Shown piece after piece: positions 1 to 6,017 of a stretch of DNA of 9,792 nucleotides. Each line of letters opens with the position of its first letter. Positions within the stretch are counted from its first letter, which is position 1. The DNA is from CALBTQ01 sp036743315. Lineage in GTDB: Bacteria; Lernaellota; Lernaellaia; Lernaellales; Lernaellaceae. The translations under genes and the position numbers were made by a program. A model generated the notes under the pieces. The model saw only the letters and a program-made list of their open reading frames with translations, did no database searches and was not told the origin of the DNA. The stretch is from the NCBI GenBank assembly GCA_036743315.1, contig DAINPV010000134.1, positions 1-9,792 of the forward strand. The letters run 5' to 3'.

Positions 1-705
1 CTGATCATGATCGGTCTGGCCCGCTGCATCGCCATGGTTATCGTGTGGAATGAACTGGCCGACGGCGACACCGAATACTGTGCCGGGTTGGTGGCGTTCA
101 ATTCCGTGTTTCAGGTTTTTTTCTTTTCGATCTATGCCTATGTCTTCATCACCGTTTTGCCCGGTTGGTTCGGTCTGACCGGCGCCGAAGTGAATATCAC
201 CATCGGACAAATCGCCAAGAGCGTGTTCATCTATCTGGGGATTCCGTTTCTGGGCGGCGTGATCACACGCTTCTCGTTGATCGCCCTCAAAGACAAACAA
301 TGGTATCACACGCGGTTCATTCCCAAGATCAGCCCGCTGACGCTGATCGCTTTGTTGTTTACCATCGTCGTGATGTTCTCGCTCAAGGGCGAATACATCG
401 TGCAACTGCCCTTCGACGTTTTGCGCGTGGCGCTGCCGCTGTTGATTTATTTCGTGATAATGTTCCTGGTGTCGTTCGCCATGAGCAAGAAGGCCGGCGC
501 GACCTACGGTCAGTCGGCCACGTTGTCGTTTACCGCTGCCTCAAACAATTTCGAGTTGGCTATCGCGGTCGCCATCGCGACCTTCGGCATTCATCACGGT
601 GCGGCGTTCGCCGCGGTGATCGGGCCGTTGGTCGAGGTGCCCGCGTTGATCGGACTGGTACACGTTGCTTTATATTTTCGTCGGCGATTTTTCGTCTCCG
701 CATGA
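1..705 (+). CDS. acr3: ACR3-type arsenite efflux permease, 5' end cut by window
   Basis: This is the C-terminal 234 residues of an arsenite exporter of the ACR3 family (BART superfamily), an inner-membrane carrier that pumps As(III) out of the cell. The frame is open from base 1, so the N-terminal third lies outside the window; full-length members have roughly 350 residues. Family hallmarks are visible. A Cys (fragment residue 9) sits in the context LARCIAMVIVW, followed by a GDTEY loop; this matches the essential ACR3 cysteine. Near the C-terminus a helix has TAASNNFELA, whose Glu (about residue 185) is the conserved ACR3 glutamate. About six or seven hydrophobic segments remain. The gene lies 24 bp upstream of arsM on the same strand, so the two are very likely co-transcribed from a promoter outside the window. 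A classical ArsB is excluded by these motifs. Family assignment is firm; specificity for arsenite is inferred from the family and from arsM. Confidence 0.93.
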   Translation: MIMIGLARCIAMVIVWNELADGDTEYCAGLVAFNSVFQVFFFSIYAYVFITVLPGWFGLTGAEVNITIGQIAKSVFIYLGIPFLGGVITRFSLIALKDKQWYHTRFIPKISPLTLIALLFTIVVMFSLKGEYIVQLPFDVLRVALPLLIYFVIMFLVSFAMSKKAGATYGQSATLSFTAASNNFELAIAVAIATFGIHHGAAFAAVIGPLVEVPALIGLVHVALYFRRRFFVSA

Positions 706-729
706 CGATGCGCCACAGGGGAGAATGCC

Positions 730-1530
730 ATGAGTGAAAAACGCAACGATACGATCCGCCAAATGGTGCGCGAGAATTATGGGAAAATTGCCCGACGGGA
801 AGGACCGTCCTGCGGCTGTGTCTCTTCTTCCTGCTGCGGTGCGCAACCCAATGAAGAAGAGATGTCTCGTCGCATGGGATACAGCGAGACAGAACTTGCG
901 GCCATACCCGAGGGCGCCAACCTGGGCTTGGGCTGCGGCAATCCGCAAATTCTGGCGCAGTTGCACCCCGGCGAAACGGTGGTCGATTTGGGCAGCGGCG
1001 CCGGCTTCGATTGCTTTCTAGCCGCCCGCGCCGTGGGCGAAACCGGCCAGGTGATCGGCGTGGATATGACAGCCGACATGCTGTCCAAAGCGCGGGAAAA
1101 CGCCGCGAACGGCGGCTTTCGCAACGTGGAATTTCGTTTGGGTGAAATCGAACATCTGCCGATCGGCGACAACATGGCCGATGTGATCATTTCCAATTGC
1201 GTCATCAACCTGTCGCCGGATAAACAGGCCGTCTTCCATGATGCGTTTCGCACGCTCAAGCCGGGCGGGCGGTTGGCGATTTCCGATGTGGTGGCGATCG
1301 CCGAGATCCCCCCGAATGTGTTGAACAGCCCGCAATATTATTGCAGTTGCGCCGCGGGAGCCGCACCAGTCGACGAGCTGAAACGGATGCTTGCGGCAGC
1401 CGGTTTTGAGGCGATCCAAATTCGCTTGAAAACGGAAAGTAAAAAGTTGATCCGCGAATGGTTCCCCGGCACCGGTGTCGAGGAAATTTTCTGTTCGGCG
1501 GATATCCAGGCCCGTAAGCCGCTACTTTGA
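730..1530 (+). CDS. arsM: Arsenite S-adenosylmethionine methyltransferase ArsM
   Basis: A 266-residue cytosolic enzyme predicted to methylate As(III) stepwise to methyl- and dimethylarsenicals using SAM. The SAM-binding motif I is VDLGSGAGFD (residues 85-94), followed by the acidic motif GVDMTADML and the post-core LKPGGRL. The catalytic cysteines of the family are present: Cys69 in GLGCGNPQ, Cys157 in ISNCVINLS, and Cys207 in CAAGA, preceded by an extra Cys205. An N-terminal cluster Cys28, Cys30, Cys35 and Cys36 probably supplies the additional arsenic- or disulfide-handling thiol seen in this family. The ATG start has a good GGGGAG ribosome-binding site at 718-723. The gene follows the ACR3 permease by 24 bp, which suggests an operon for combined efflux and methylation. 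Its last 9 bases overlap the 3' end of the convergent znuB gene. The length is normal for the family and no lesion is seen. Confidence 0.95.
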   Translation: MSEKRNDTIRQMVRENYGKIARREGPSCGCVSSSCCGAQPNEEEMSRRMGYSETELAAIPEGANLGLGCGNPQILAQLHPGETVVDLGSGAGFDCFLAARAVGETGQVIGVDMTADMLSKARENAANGGFRNVEFRLGEIEHLPIGDNMADVIISNCVINLSPDKQAVFHDAFRTLKPGGRLAISDVVAIAEIPPNVLNSPQYYCSCAAGAAPVDELKRMLAAAGFEAIQIRLKTESKKLIREWFPGTGVEEIFCSADIQARKPLL

Positions 1531-2385
1531 CGAACTGTTCGCTCGCTTGTGTCGTTCCCATAGGGTTTTAAGCGGGATCGAAACAAGATAGGCCAAACCG
1601 GCCAAGACGATGATCGTTGCGCCGCTGGGCAGGTCCGCTCCATAACTGAAGGCCAGACCGCCGGTGGTCAACACCATGCTCATGCCGGTCGCCAACAACA
1701 TGGTGTGCCACAGCGTACGGCTGAAATTCGCCGCCATCGCCACCGGCAGCGTGAGCAAGGCGATGACCATGATGATTCCGACGACCGACACCAACAGCAC
1801 AACGGTCAGCGCGGTCAACACCAATAACAGCAGGTAGAAGAACTCAATGTTCACGCCGCGCAGTCGAGCGAATTCCTCGTCGAAACAAACGGCGGTGAAG
1901 TGGTGGTAATAGGCGAAAGCGATCGCGATGACGATTAAGTCGAGCCCGGCGATCAACCACAGTTCTTTCGGTGAGACGATCAGGATGTTGCCGAACAGAT
2001 AGCTCATCAGGTTTTGATCGAAACCGGGCGTCTTGGCCATGAACAAAATGCCCACCGCCATGCCGATCGCCCAGATCGCGCCGATGACCGTATCTTCGCG
2101 CTGCTTCGCTTTGAGACTGACTATGCCGATGAGCAAGGCGGCGAAAATGCCCGCCGCAACCGCACCGTGGAACGGATGAAGAAACGACCAGCCGTAAACT
2201 TTGTTCAGGTATAGGGCCAGACCCATGCCGCCCAGCACCGAATGTGCGATGCCGCCGGCCAGATAGGTGATGCGCCGCACGACCACATAAGTGCCGACCA
2301 CGCCGCAGGCTACGCTGGCCAACAGACCGGTCAGCAGCGCGAATTGCAAAAAATCAAAACGAGCCATATCGGTGAAGAACTGCAT
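1522..2385 (-). CDS. znuB: Zinc ABC transporter permease (ZnuB, ABC-3 family)
   Basis: The membrane-spanning subunit of a high-affinity zinc importer, 287 residues, mostly hydrophobic with about eight transmembrane segments. ABC-3 family signatures are visible: GGIAHSVLGGMGLA (residues 44-57), YLFGNILIVS (129-138), a cytoplasmic loop FDEEFARLRG (168-177) that would contact the ATPase, and ADLPSGATI near the C-terminus. I chose the ATG at 2385 because it overlaps the ZnuC stop codon as TGATG and has a GAGGTG ribosome-binding site eight bases upstream. An ATG two codons earlier is possible but sits too close to that site. A longer frame reaching 2517 lies wholly within znuC and is unlikely. It is the last gene of the operon and would be translationally coupled to znuC. 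It runs into the 3' end of arsM from the other strand with a 9-bp overlap and no visible terminator between them. Confidence 0.93.
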   Translation of the reverse strand: MQFFTDMARFDFLQFALLTGLLASVACGVVGTYVVVRRITYLAGGIAHSVLGGMGLALYLNKVYGWSFLHPFHGAVAAGIFAALLIGIVSLKAKQREDTVIGAIWAIGMAVGILFMAKTPGFDQNLMSYLFGNILIVSPKELWLIAGLDLIVIAIAFAYYHHFTAVCFDEEFARLRGVNIEFFYLLLLVLTALTVVLLVSVVGIIMVIALLTLPVAMAANFSRTLWHTMLLATGMSMVLTTGGLAFSYGADLPSGATIIVLAGLAYLVSIPLKTLWERHKRANSSSK

Positions 2386-3146
2386 CAACATTTCACCTCG
2401 CGGTCGTTCTGTCGTTGATCGTGCAGAATCACGCGCATCTCGCGTCGGTAAAACTCCGCGTCCATTTCGGCGGGCACATCGCCGGTCGGGTGTACGACCA
2501 CTTTGCGGTTGACGCACACCACGCGGTTGACGAAGGACGAAACGAAATTCAGATCGTGCGAGACCATCAGAATCGTCAGATGTTCGTTCAACCGGTGCAA
2601 CAGCCGGTAGAGATCCTTCTCGGCGGACGGATCGAGGTTGGCGGTCGGTTCATCGAGAATCAGCAAATCCGGATTGGTCGCCAGCGCACGGGCGATCAAC
2701 ACCCGTTTGCGTTGTCCACCCGACAATGTGCTGAACGGACGCATCAGATAATCTTCCAGATCGACGTCGGCCAAGGCTTTGACCACCGCGTCGCGATCGC
2801 GCCGGTTGTAGCGGCCGAACCAACGATGCTCGTGCAGCCGACCGATTAGCACCACATCCTGCACCGTGATGGGAAAGTGCTGGTCGAAATCGGTGTGCTG
2901 CGGCATGTAACCGATGCGCGCCCGCGCGCGATCCGGCGTGCGGCCCATCACCGCCACCGCGCCGCGTTGCGGTTTGAGCAGGCCGAGAATCAACTTGAGC
3001 AGGGTCGTTTTCCCCCCGCCGTTGGGCCCGACGATGGTCACGAAGTCGCGCACGTCGATGTTGAGATCGACGTCGTGCAGCACGGTCTCGCCGTTGTAGG
3101 CGAAGTGCAGATCGCTGATAGTGACGGCCGGAGTTAGGTCGATCAT
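2385..3146 (-). CDS. znuC: Zinc ABC transporter ATP-binding protein (ZnuC)
   Basis: The cytoplasmic ATPase that powers the zinc importer, 253 residues. All nucleotide-binding motifs are intact: Walker A GPNGGGKTT (residues 40-48), Q-loop Gln83 in YMPQ, ABC signature LSGGQ (141-145), Walker B LLILDEP (161-167) and the switch His197 in VSHDLN. The residues after the Walker A region (GLLKPQRG) and the phrase MPQHTDFDQHFPITV are typical of the zinc/manganese branch of importer ATPases. The ATG at 3146 was chosen because it overlaps the znuA stop as ATGA, and the protein from here starts immediately before the beta-strand VTISDLHFAYNG. A longer in-frame extension inside znuA has no family character. 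Its stop codon shares a base with the znuB start. The gene is the third of four in the operon, and tight overlap on both sides predicts balanced translation. Confidence 0.95.
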   Translation of the reverse strand: MIDLTPAVTISDLHFAYNGETVLHDVDLNIDVRDFVTIVGPNGGGKTTLLKLILGLLKPQRGAVAVMGRTPDRARARIGYMPQHTDFDQHFPITVQDVVLIGRLHEHRWFGRYNRRDRDAVVKALADVDLEDYLMRPFSTLSGGQRKRVLIARALATNPDLLILDEPTANLDPSAEKDLYRLLHRLNEHLTILMVSHDLNFVSSFVNRVVCVNRKVVVHPTGDVPAEMDAEFYRREMRVILHDQRQNDREVKC

Positions 3147-3994
3147 GGCATGGCTCCCACGATGGCCGTCGCCATTTTCCGCAGGTTGTTGAGATAGTCC
3201 TTCGCTAGCGGGTCCAGCGGCACGATGACGCCGCCGATCGAAGCGGCGATCGTGCGCGCCGTATCCTGCGAAAATTGCGGTTGCACGAAAATCGCCTTCA
3301 CCTTCTCCCGGCGGGCCAGATCGATCCAACCGGCGAGCTGTTTCGCATTCGGGCTTTTTCCCTCGGCCTCCACCGCGATCTGCCTGAGTCCGTATGCTTC
3401 CGCGAAGTAACCATATGCCGGGTGAAACACCATAAACGAACGTCCCTGGTACGGTTTGAGTTGCGCGGTCAGGTCGCGATGGAGTTGATCCAGGTCAGCC
3501 GCCAGTCGGGCGAGATTAGCGCGGAACATTTCAGCCAAATTCGGCCGCAACCGCGCCAACTCGTCGGTCATGTTGAAGGACATGATGCGCGCCTTTTGCG
3601 GATCGAGCCAGATGTGCGGGTCGATATTGAATTCCGGACGATGGCCGTCGTGATGGTGCTCTTCGCTGCCGCGCAGGGAAATGCCGCGTTGCGATTCGAC
3701 CACGTTCAGGTCCTTGAACGAGCGTTTGATTTTTTCCATCAGATGAAACTCGAAGGGCATGCCGATCGGGAAATACACGTCGGCTTGCGCCAACTGCGCC
3801 ATTTGCTTGGGCGTGGGTTCGTAGGTCTCATGCGATTGGCCCGGGCCGACCAATACCTGCACGTTTACTTCCTGACCGCCGATACGCTCGACGAAATACG
3901 CCTGCGGAAGAATGCTGACGAAGACGTTCACTTTCGCCCAGGCTGCCGGGACGATCATGATCACAAGAAGCAAAGCCAAGAGAATACGCTTCAT
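3143..3994 (-). CDS. znuA: Zinc ABC transporter substrate-binding protein (ZnuA)
   Basis: The periplasmic zinc-capture protein of the importer, 283 residues in the cluster A-I binding-protein family. It has a Sec signal peptide (MKR, a hydrophobic core, then AWA before Lys21); no lipobox Cys is present, so it should be a soluble periplasmic protein. Predicted metal ligands are His55 in GQSHETYEP, His127 in DPHIWLDP, His191 in FHPAYGYF and Asp261 in PLDPLAKDY. Three histidines, with His rather than Glu at the third position, point to zinc rather than manganese. A short acidic/His-rich loop EEHHHDGH (111-118) is typical of ZnuA, though shorter than in E. coli. The ATG at 3994 follows a GTGAGG ribosome-binding site and gives a proper signal peptide; an upstream in-frame ATG at 4036 lies inside the preceding gene and would spoil it. 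It begins 8 bp after the regulator gene ends and overlaps znuC by 4 bp. Confidence 0.95.
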   Translation of the reverse strand: MKRILLALLLVIMIVPAAWAKVNVFVSILPQAYFVERIGGQEVNVQVLVGPGQSHETYEPTPKQMAQLAQADVYFPIGMPFEFHLMEKIKRSFKDLNVVESQRGISLRGSEEHHHDGHRPEFNIDPHIWLDPQKARIMSFNMTDELARLRPNLAEMFRANLARLAADLDQLHRDLTAQLKPYQGRSFMVFHPAYGYFAEAYGLRQIAVEAEGKSPNAKQLAGWIDLARREKVKAIFVQPQFSQDTARTIAASIGGVIVPLDPLAKDYLNNLRKMATAIVGAMP

Positions 3995-4002
3995 GGTATG
4001 CC

Positions 4003-4278
4003 TCACGTTTTCGATCGTTTGCGTTGACTGTCGCAAACCAAGTGCAATTCATGGCACTCTTTGCACTCGATCAATTGGTGGTGCTTGGTGAAATCTTCCC
4101 AGTGCTTTTTTTGCTCGGGCGAGAGGACGCCGGTGCCTTGGCATAACGGGCAAACGTTGTTCAGCGCCGTTTTGATGGCGTTGCGGATGAACTCGGAACG
4201 ATTGGGCATCCGGCGCAATTCCGCCAACAACACCTGATCGACCTTGAAGGTGACGATCTCGTCTTTTTGCGGTTTCAT
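4003..4278 (-). CDS. Ribbon-helix-helix regulator with C-terminal Cys/His zinc-ribbon-like domain; probable regulator of the znu operon
   Basis: A 91-residue protein and the first gene of the znu operon. Residues 6-41 fit a ribbon-helix-helix (CopG/MetJ-type) DNA-binding fold: a beta-strand with alternating residues (EIVTFKVDQ), helix A (LLAELRRM), the turn PNRSEFIRNAI and helix B running to about residue 41. The second half holds CPLCQGTG (Cys43, Cys46), then HW and KHH (His59, His65, His66), then ECKECHELHLVC (Cys72, Cys75, His76, His79, Cys82). Two CxxC pairs suggest a zinc ribbon or a metal-sensing site. RHH proteins commonly autoregulate, and NikR is a known metal-responsive RHH repressor. 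I infer that this protein senses zinc and represses its own operon; the function is not proven by sequence. The ATG at 4278 has an AAGGA site nine bases upstream, whereas the longer start at 4362 would place the promoter inside the gene. No Fur-family Zur gene is in the window. Confidence 0.83.
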   Translation of the reverse strand: MKPQKDEIVTFKVDQVLLAELRRMPNRSEFIRNAIKTALNNVCPLCQGTGVLSPEQKKHWEDFTKHHQLIECKECHELHLVCDSQRKRSKT

Positions 4279-4307
4279 GAATCGCCGTCCTTGAGTAGTA
4301 GTACAAA

Positions 4308-4339
4308 GTATTCCCAGCCAATTAATAATTCGTATTACC
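4308..4339. promoter_or_regulatory. Candidate operator: AT-rich palindromes and direct repeat over the znu operon promoter
   Basis: Three overlapping repeats lie on and beside the predicted -10 box. AATTATTAATT (4320-4330) is a perfect odd palindrome. TAATA and TATTA form an inverted repeat with a 5-base spacer (4323-4337). On the minus strand GGTAATAC (4339-4332) recurs as GGGAATAC (4315-4308), a 7-of-8 direct repeat 24 bp apart. Short inverted or direct repeats are typical RHH binding sites, so the upstream regulator is the natural candidate ligand. Short AT-rich palindromes also arise by chance, so the assignment is tentative. Confidence 0.35.
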
Positions 4340-4349
4340 AAATTGTCAA
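4321..4349 (-). promoter_or_regulatory. Predicted sigma-70-like promoter of the regulator-znuACB operon
   Basis: Reading the minus strand, a perfect -35 box TTGACA (4349-4344) is followed after 17 bases by ATTAAT (4326-4321), which matches four of six positions of TATAAT. The likely transcript start falls near 4310-4315, leaving a leader of about 35 bases before the regulator ATG at 4278. No other promoter-like sequence is evident between the four minus-strand genes, which overlap or are separated by 8 bp, so this promoter would drive the whole operon. Confidence 0.55.
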
Positions 4350-4371
4350 ACCGTGTGTCCATCAGTAAAGT
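4343..4371 (+). promoter_or_regulatory. Predicted promoter of the small membrane protein gene, sharing its -35 with the znu operon promoter
   Basis: On the plus strand TTGTCA (4343-4348) is followed after 17 bases by TAAAGT (4366-4371), a four-of-six match to the -10 consensus. The -35 box overlaps by five bases the -35 of the opposite-facing znu operon promoter, because TTGTCAA is nearly its own reverse complement. The predicted start lies about 25-30 bases upstream of the ATG at 4406. The back-to-back arrangement would make the two transcription units compete for, or be jointly controlled at, one site. Confidence 0.4.
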
Positions 4372-4405
4372 AAAATTGTTAATTCTTTCGACCCGAGGTG
4401 AGGCG

Positions 4406-4693
4406 ATGCTTGGTAAATCCCAAATGGCGGTACAACAGCCCGGGAAAGTACGCCGCAGGTTTTCCGCGATGAAGTTTTATTTGCTGAGTTGGCTTTCGGT
4501 GACCGGTTTAACGGCCACTACCTCCGTTTGCCCGCTATGCGGCCAGGCGGGCTGCCCGGTGGGATTGGGGCAGGCCGCCGGCTTGGGCTTGATCGCGACG
4601 CTCGTTCTGGGGGTGTTGATTAAATTGGGTCTGGCCAAACCGAAAACACCCGATGCCGCGCCGCATGATCATCGCCATCCGCCCCACGTTTAG
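4406..4693 (+). CDS. Small Cys/His-containing membrane protein of unknown function
   Basis: I do not recognise this 95-residue protein. It starts with a basic segment (KVRRR, residues 14-18), then a hydrophobic helix (about 23-41), a cysteine motif CPLCGQAGC (Cys42, Cys45, Cys50), a Gly-rich second hydrophobic helix (about 54-76), and a short tail with four histidines in HDHRHPPH (87-94). Two membrane helices with a Cys motif between them and a His-rich end suggest a metal-binding membrane protein, but that is an inference. The ATG at 4406 has a strong GAGGTG site five bases upstream; a start at Met22 (4469) would also leave both helices. It is transcribed divergently from the znu operon across 127 bp, and its CPLC motif echoes the CPLC in the neighbouring regulator. 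A role linked to zinc handling is therefore plausible. It could instead be an unrelated small membrane protein. Confidence 0.68.
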   Translation: MLGKSQMAVQQPGKVRRRFSAMKFYLLSWLSVTGLTATTSVCPLCGQAGCPVGLGQAAGLGLIATLVLGVLIKLGLAKPKTPDAAPHDHRHPPHV

Positions 4694-4700
4694 TCCGTCA

Positions 4701-4729
4701 TTGCCAGTTATCCCGCTTCACGTTAAAGT
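4701..4729 (+). promoter_or_regulatory. Predicted promoter of the M28 peptidase gene
   Basis: In the 77-bp gap before the peptidase gene, TTGCCA (4701-4706, five of six to consensus) precedes TAAAGT (4724-4729) with the ideal 17-base spacing. The same TAAAGT hexamer is the proposed -10 of the divergent promoter at 4343-4371. The start site would fall near 4736, giving a leader of about 35 bases with the AAAGGAGA ribosome-binding site in it. Confidence 0.4.
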
Positions 4730-4770
4730 TCCCTGTCCGTTACACAAAGATGATCGCAAAGGAGACTTTC

Positions 4771-6012
4771 ATGCCGCGCCAAACGTCGACCAGGATCAAT
4801 GAAGAAGCTTACATCCAGGAGTTGATTTCGCGCATCGTCGCCGAATGCCCGCGCCGCCAGCCGACCAGTCCTGACGAGCGCAAGGCGCAAGAAATCATGC
4901 AAGCCGAATTCGCCAAGCTCGATTTGGACTCCTACTTTCACGATTTCAAGTTCAACGACAGCTTGTATAAAAACATGGCGCTGCATTTCGGTTTGGGCAC
5001 GCTGGGCACGATGGTGTCCGGTTTGATCCCGCCGTTGGGTTTTATCCTCCACAGCCTGGCCGCGTCATCCTATTGGGCCGATTCCACGCGCAAAGCCTAT
5101 ATTCTGCGCCGGGTGTTTCCGTTCAAACCATCGCAAAACCTGGTGGTGACGATTCCGGCCCGAAGCGAAATGAAATTGCGGATCGTCATGCATGCACACG
5201 CCGACGCGGCCTTCACCGGCCTGTTGTTCAATCCGGAATTCATCCGCCGCTTCGGCAAGGAGCCGCCTAAAGCGCTGAGTTTCCTCAAGCGGTCGATGAG
5301 TTTCACAACCAAGACCCAAGCGGCGCTCGCGGGCATCGATTTGTTCAAGACCTTCGCCGGGCCGTTGGCCTGGCCCTTGCGGCCGTTGGAAGCGGCGCTG
5401 ACCGTGCCGGCGCTGCTGGCTTTCGTGTTGAATATGCAGATTGTCTTGAAGAACGAAATCGTACCCGGCGCCAACGACGACCTCAGCGGCGTGGCGGCGT
5501 TGCCGTTGCTCGCCCAACGTCTTCTGCCGCGGAAGCGCGACGACGTCGAGTACGTGTTTATCGTCACCGGCTGCGAAGAGGCGAGCCTGGGCGGCGCTGA
5601 TGCGCTGGCCCGCGACATGCGAAACCAGTGGGACCCCCAGAACACCGTCGTCTTCGGCCTGGACGGCATTACCTGCGGGCAACTGCATTATGTGACGCTG
5701 GAAGGCGAGGTCAAGGCGATGCCTATCGCGCCTTGGTTGATCGATCTGGCACAACAGGTGGCGGCTGCCGAACCGCGTTTCAATGAGGTGCGTGGTTATG
5801 AGATGATGGTCGGCGGCACCGACACGGCTGCCTTCCTGGCGCGTGGCTACGAGGGCATCACCTTGATCTGCCTCGATCCGGAAATCGGCGCGCCGTTCAA
5901 CTATCATATGCCGCAGGACACGCCGGAAAACCTGGACGCCAAGCAGGTCATTTTCTCGCTCGATTTCGCCGAAAAAATGATCGCGGCGATTGTCGATTAC
6001 AAACTCGGTTGA
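4771..6012 (+). CDS. M28-family zinc aminopeptidase-like protein with hydrophobic insertions
   Basis: A 413-residue protein with the co-catalytic two-zinc site of M28 peptidases. Candidate ligands are His143 in HAHAD (with the activating Asp145), Asp236 in GANDDLSG, the Glu269-Glu270 pair in GCEEASLGG (catalytic base and ligand), Asp298 in FGLDG and His379 in YHMPQD. All five expected motifs are present in order, so it should be an active metallohydrolase, probably removing N-terminal residues from peptides. Two hydrophobic stretches are unusual: about residues 69-100 and 198-225, each long enough to cross or lie in a membrane. There is no classical signal peptide, so a membrane-attached enzyme with the active site on the cytoplasmic side is possible. 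The ATG at 4771 was chosen for the AAAGGAGA site before it; an ATG seven codons upstream lacks one. The methyltransferase gene follows after 5 bp. The substrate is unknown. Confidence 0.85.
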   Translation: MPRQTSTRINEEAYIQELISRIVAECPRRQPTSPDERKAQEIMQAEFAKLDLDSYFHDFKFNDSLYKNMALHFGLGTLGTMVSGLIPPLGFILHSLAASSYWADSTRKAYILRRVFPFKPSQNLVVTIPARSEMKLRIVMHAHADAAFTGLLFNPEFIRRFGKEPPKALSFLKRSMSFTTKTQAALAGIDLFKTFAGPLAWPLRPLEAALTVPALLAFVLNMQIVLKNEIVPGANDDLSGVAALPLLAQRLLPRKRDDVEYVFIVTGCEEASLGGADALARDMRNQWDPQNTVVFGLDGITCGQLHYVTLEGEVKAMPIAPWLIDLAQQVAAAEPRFNEVRGYEMMVGGTDTAAFLARGYEGITLICLDPEIGAPFNYHMPQDTPENLDAKQVIFSLDFAEKMIAAIVDYKLG

Positions 6013-6017
6013 AATGG

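Noticed and set aside
165..737. A 190-codon plus-strand frame overlapping the ACR3 permease
   Set aside because: It is in another frame of a clear membrane transporter, and its product is very Arg-rich without hydrophobic segments.
3275..4027. A 250-codon plus-strand frame across znuA
   Set aside because: ZnuA on the minus strand has a signal peptide and all its metal ligands; the plus frame looks like a composition artefact.
4279..4362. Extended N-terminus of the RHH regulator starting at 4362
   Set aside because: The extra 28 residues have no fold match, no good ribosome-binding site, and contain the predicted promoter; the start at 4278 gives a standard RHH beginning.
5065..5907. A 280-codon minus-strand frame within the M28 peptidase
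   Set aside because: It is an antisense shadow; all peptidase metal-site motifs lie on the plus strand, and the antisense product is Arg/Gln/His-rich without motifs.
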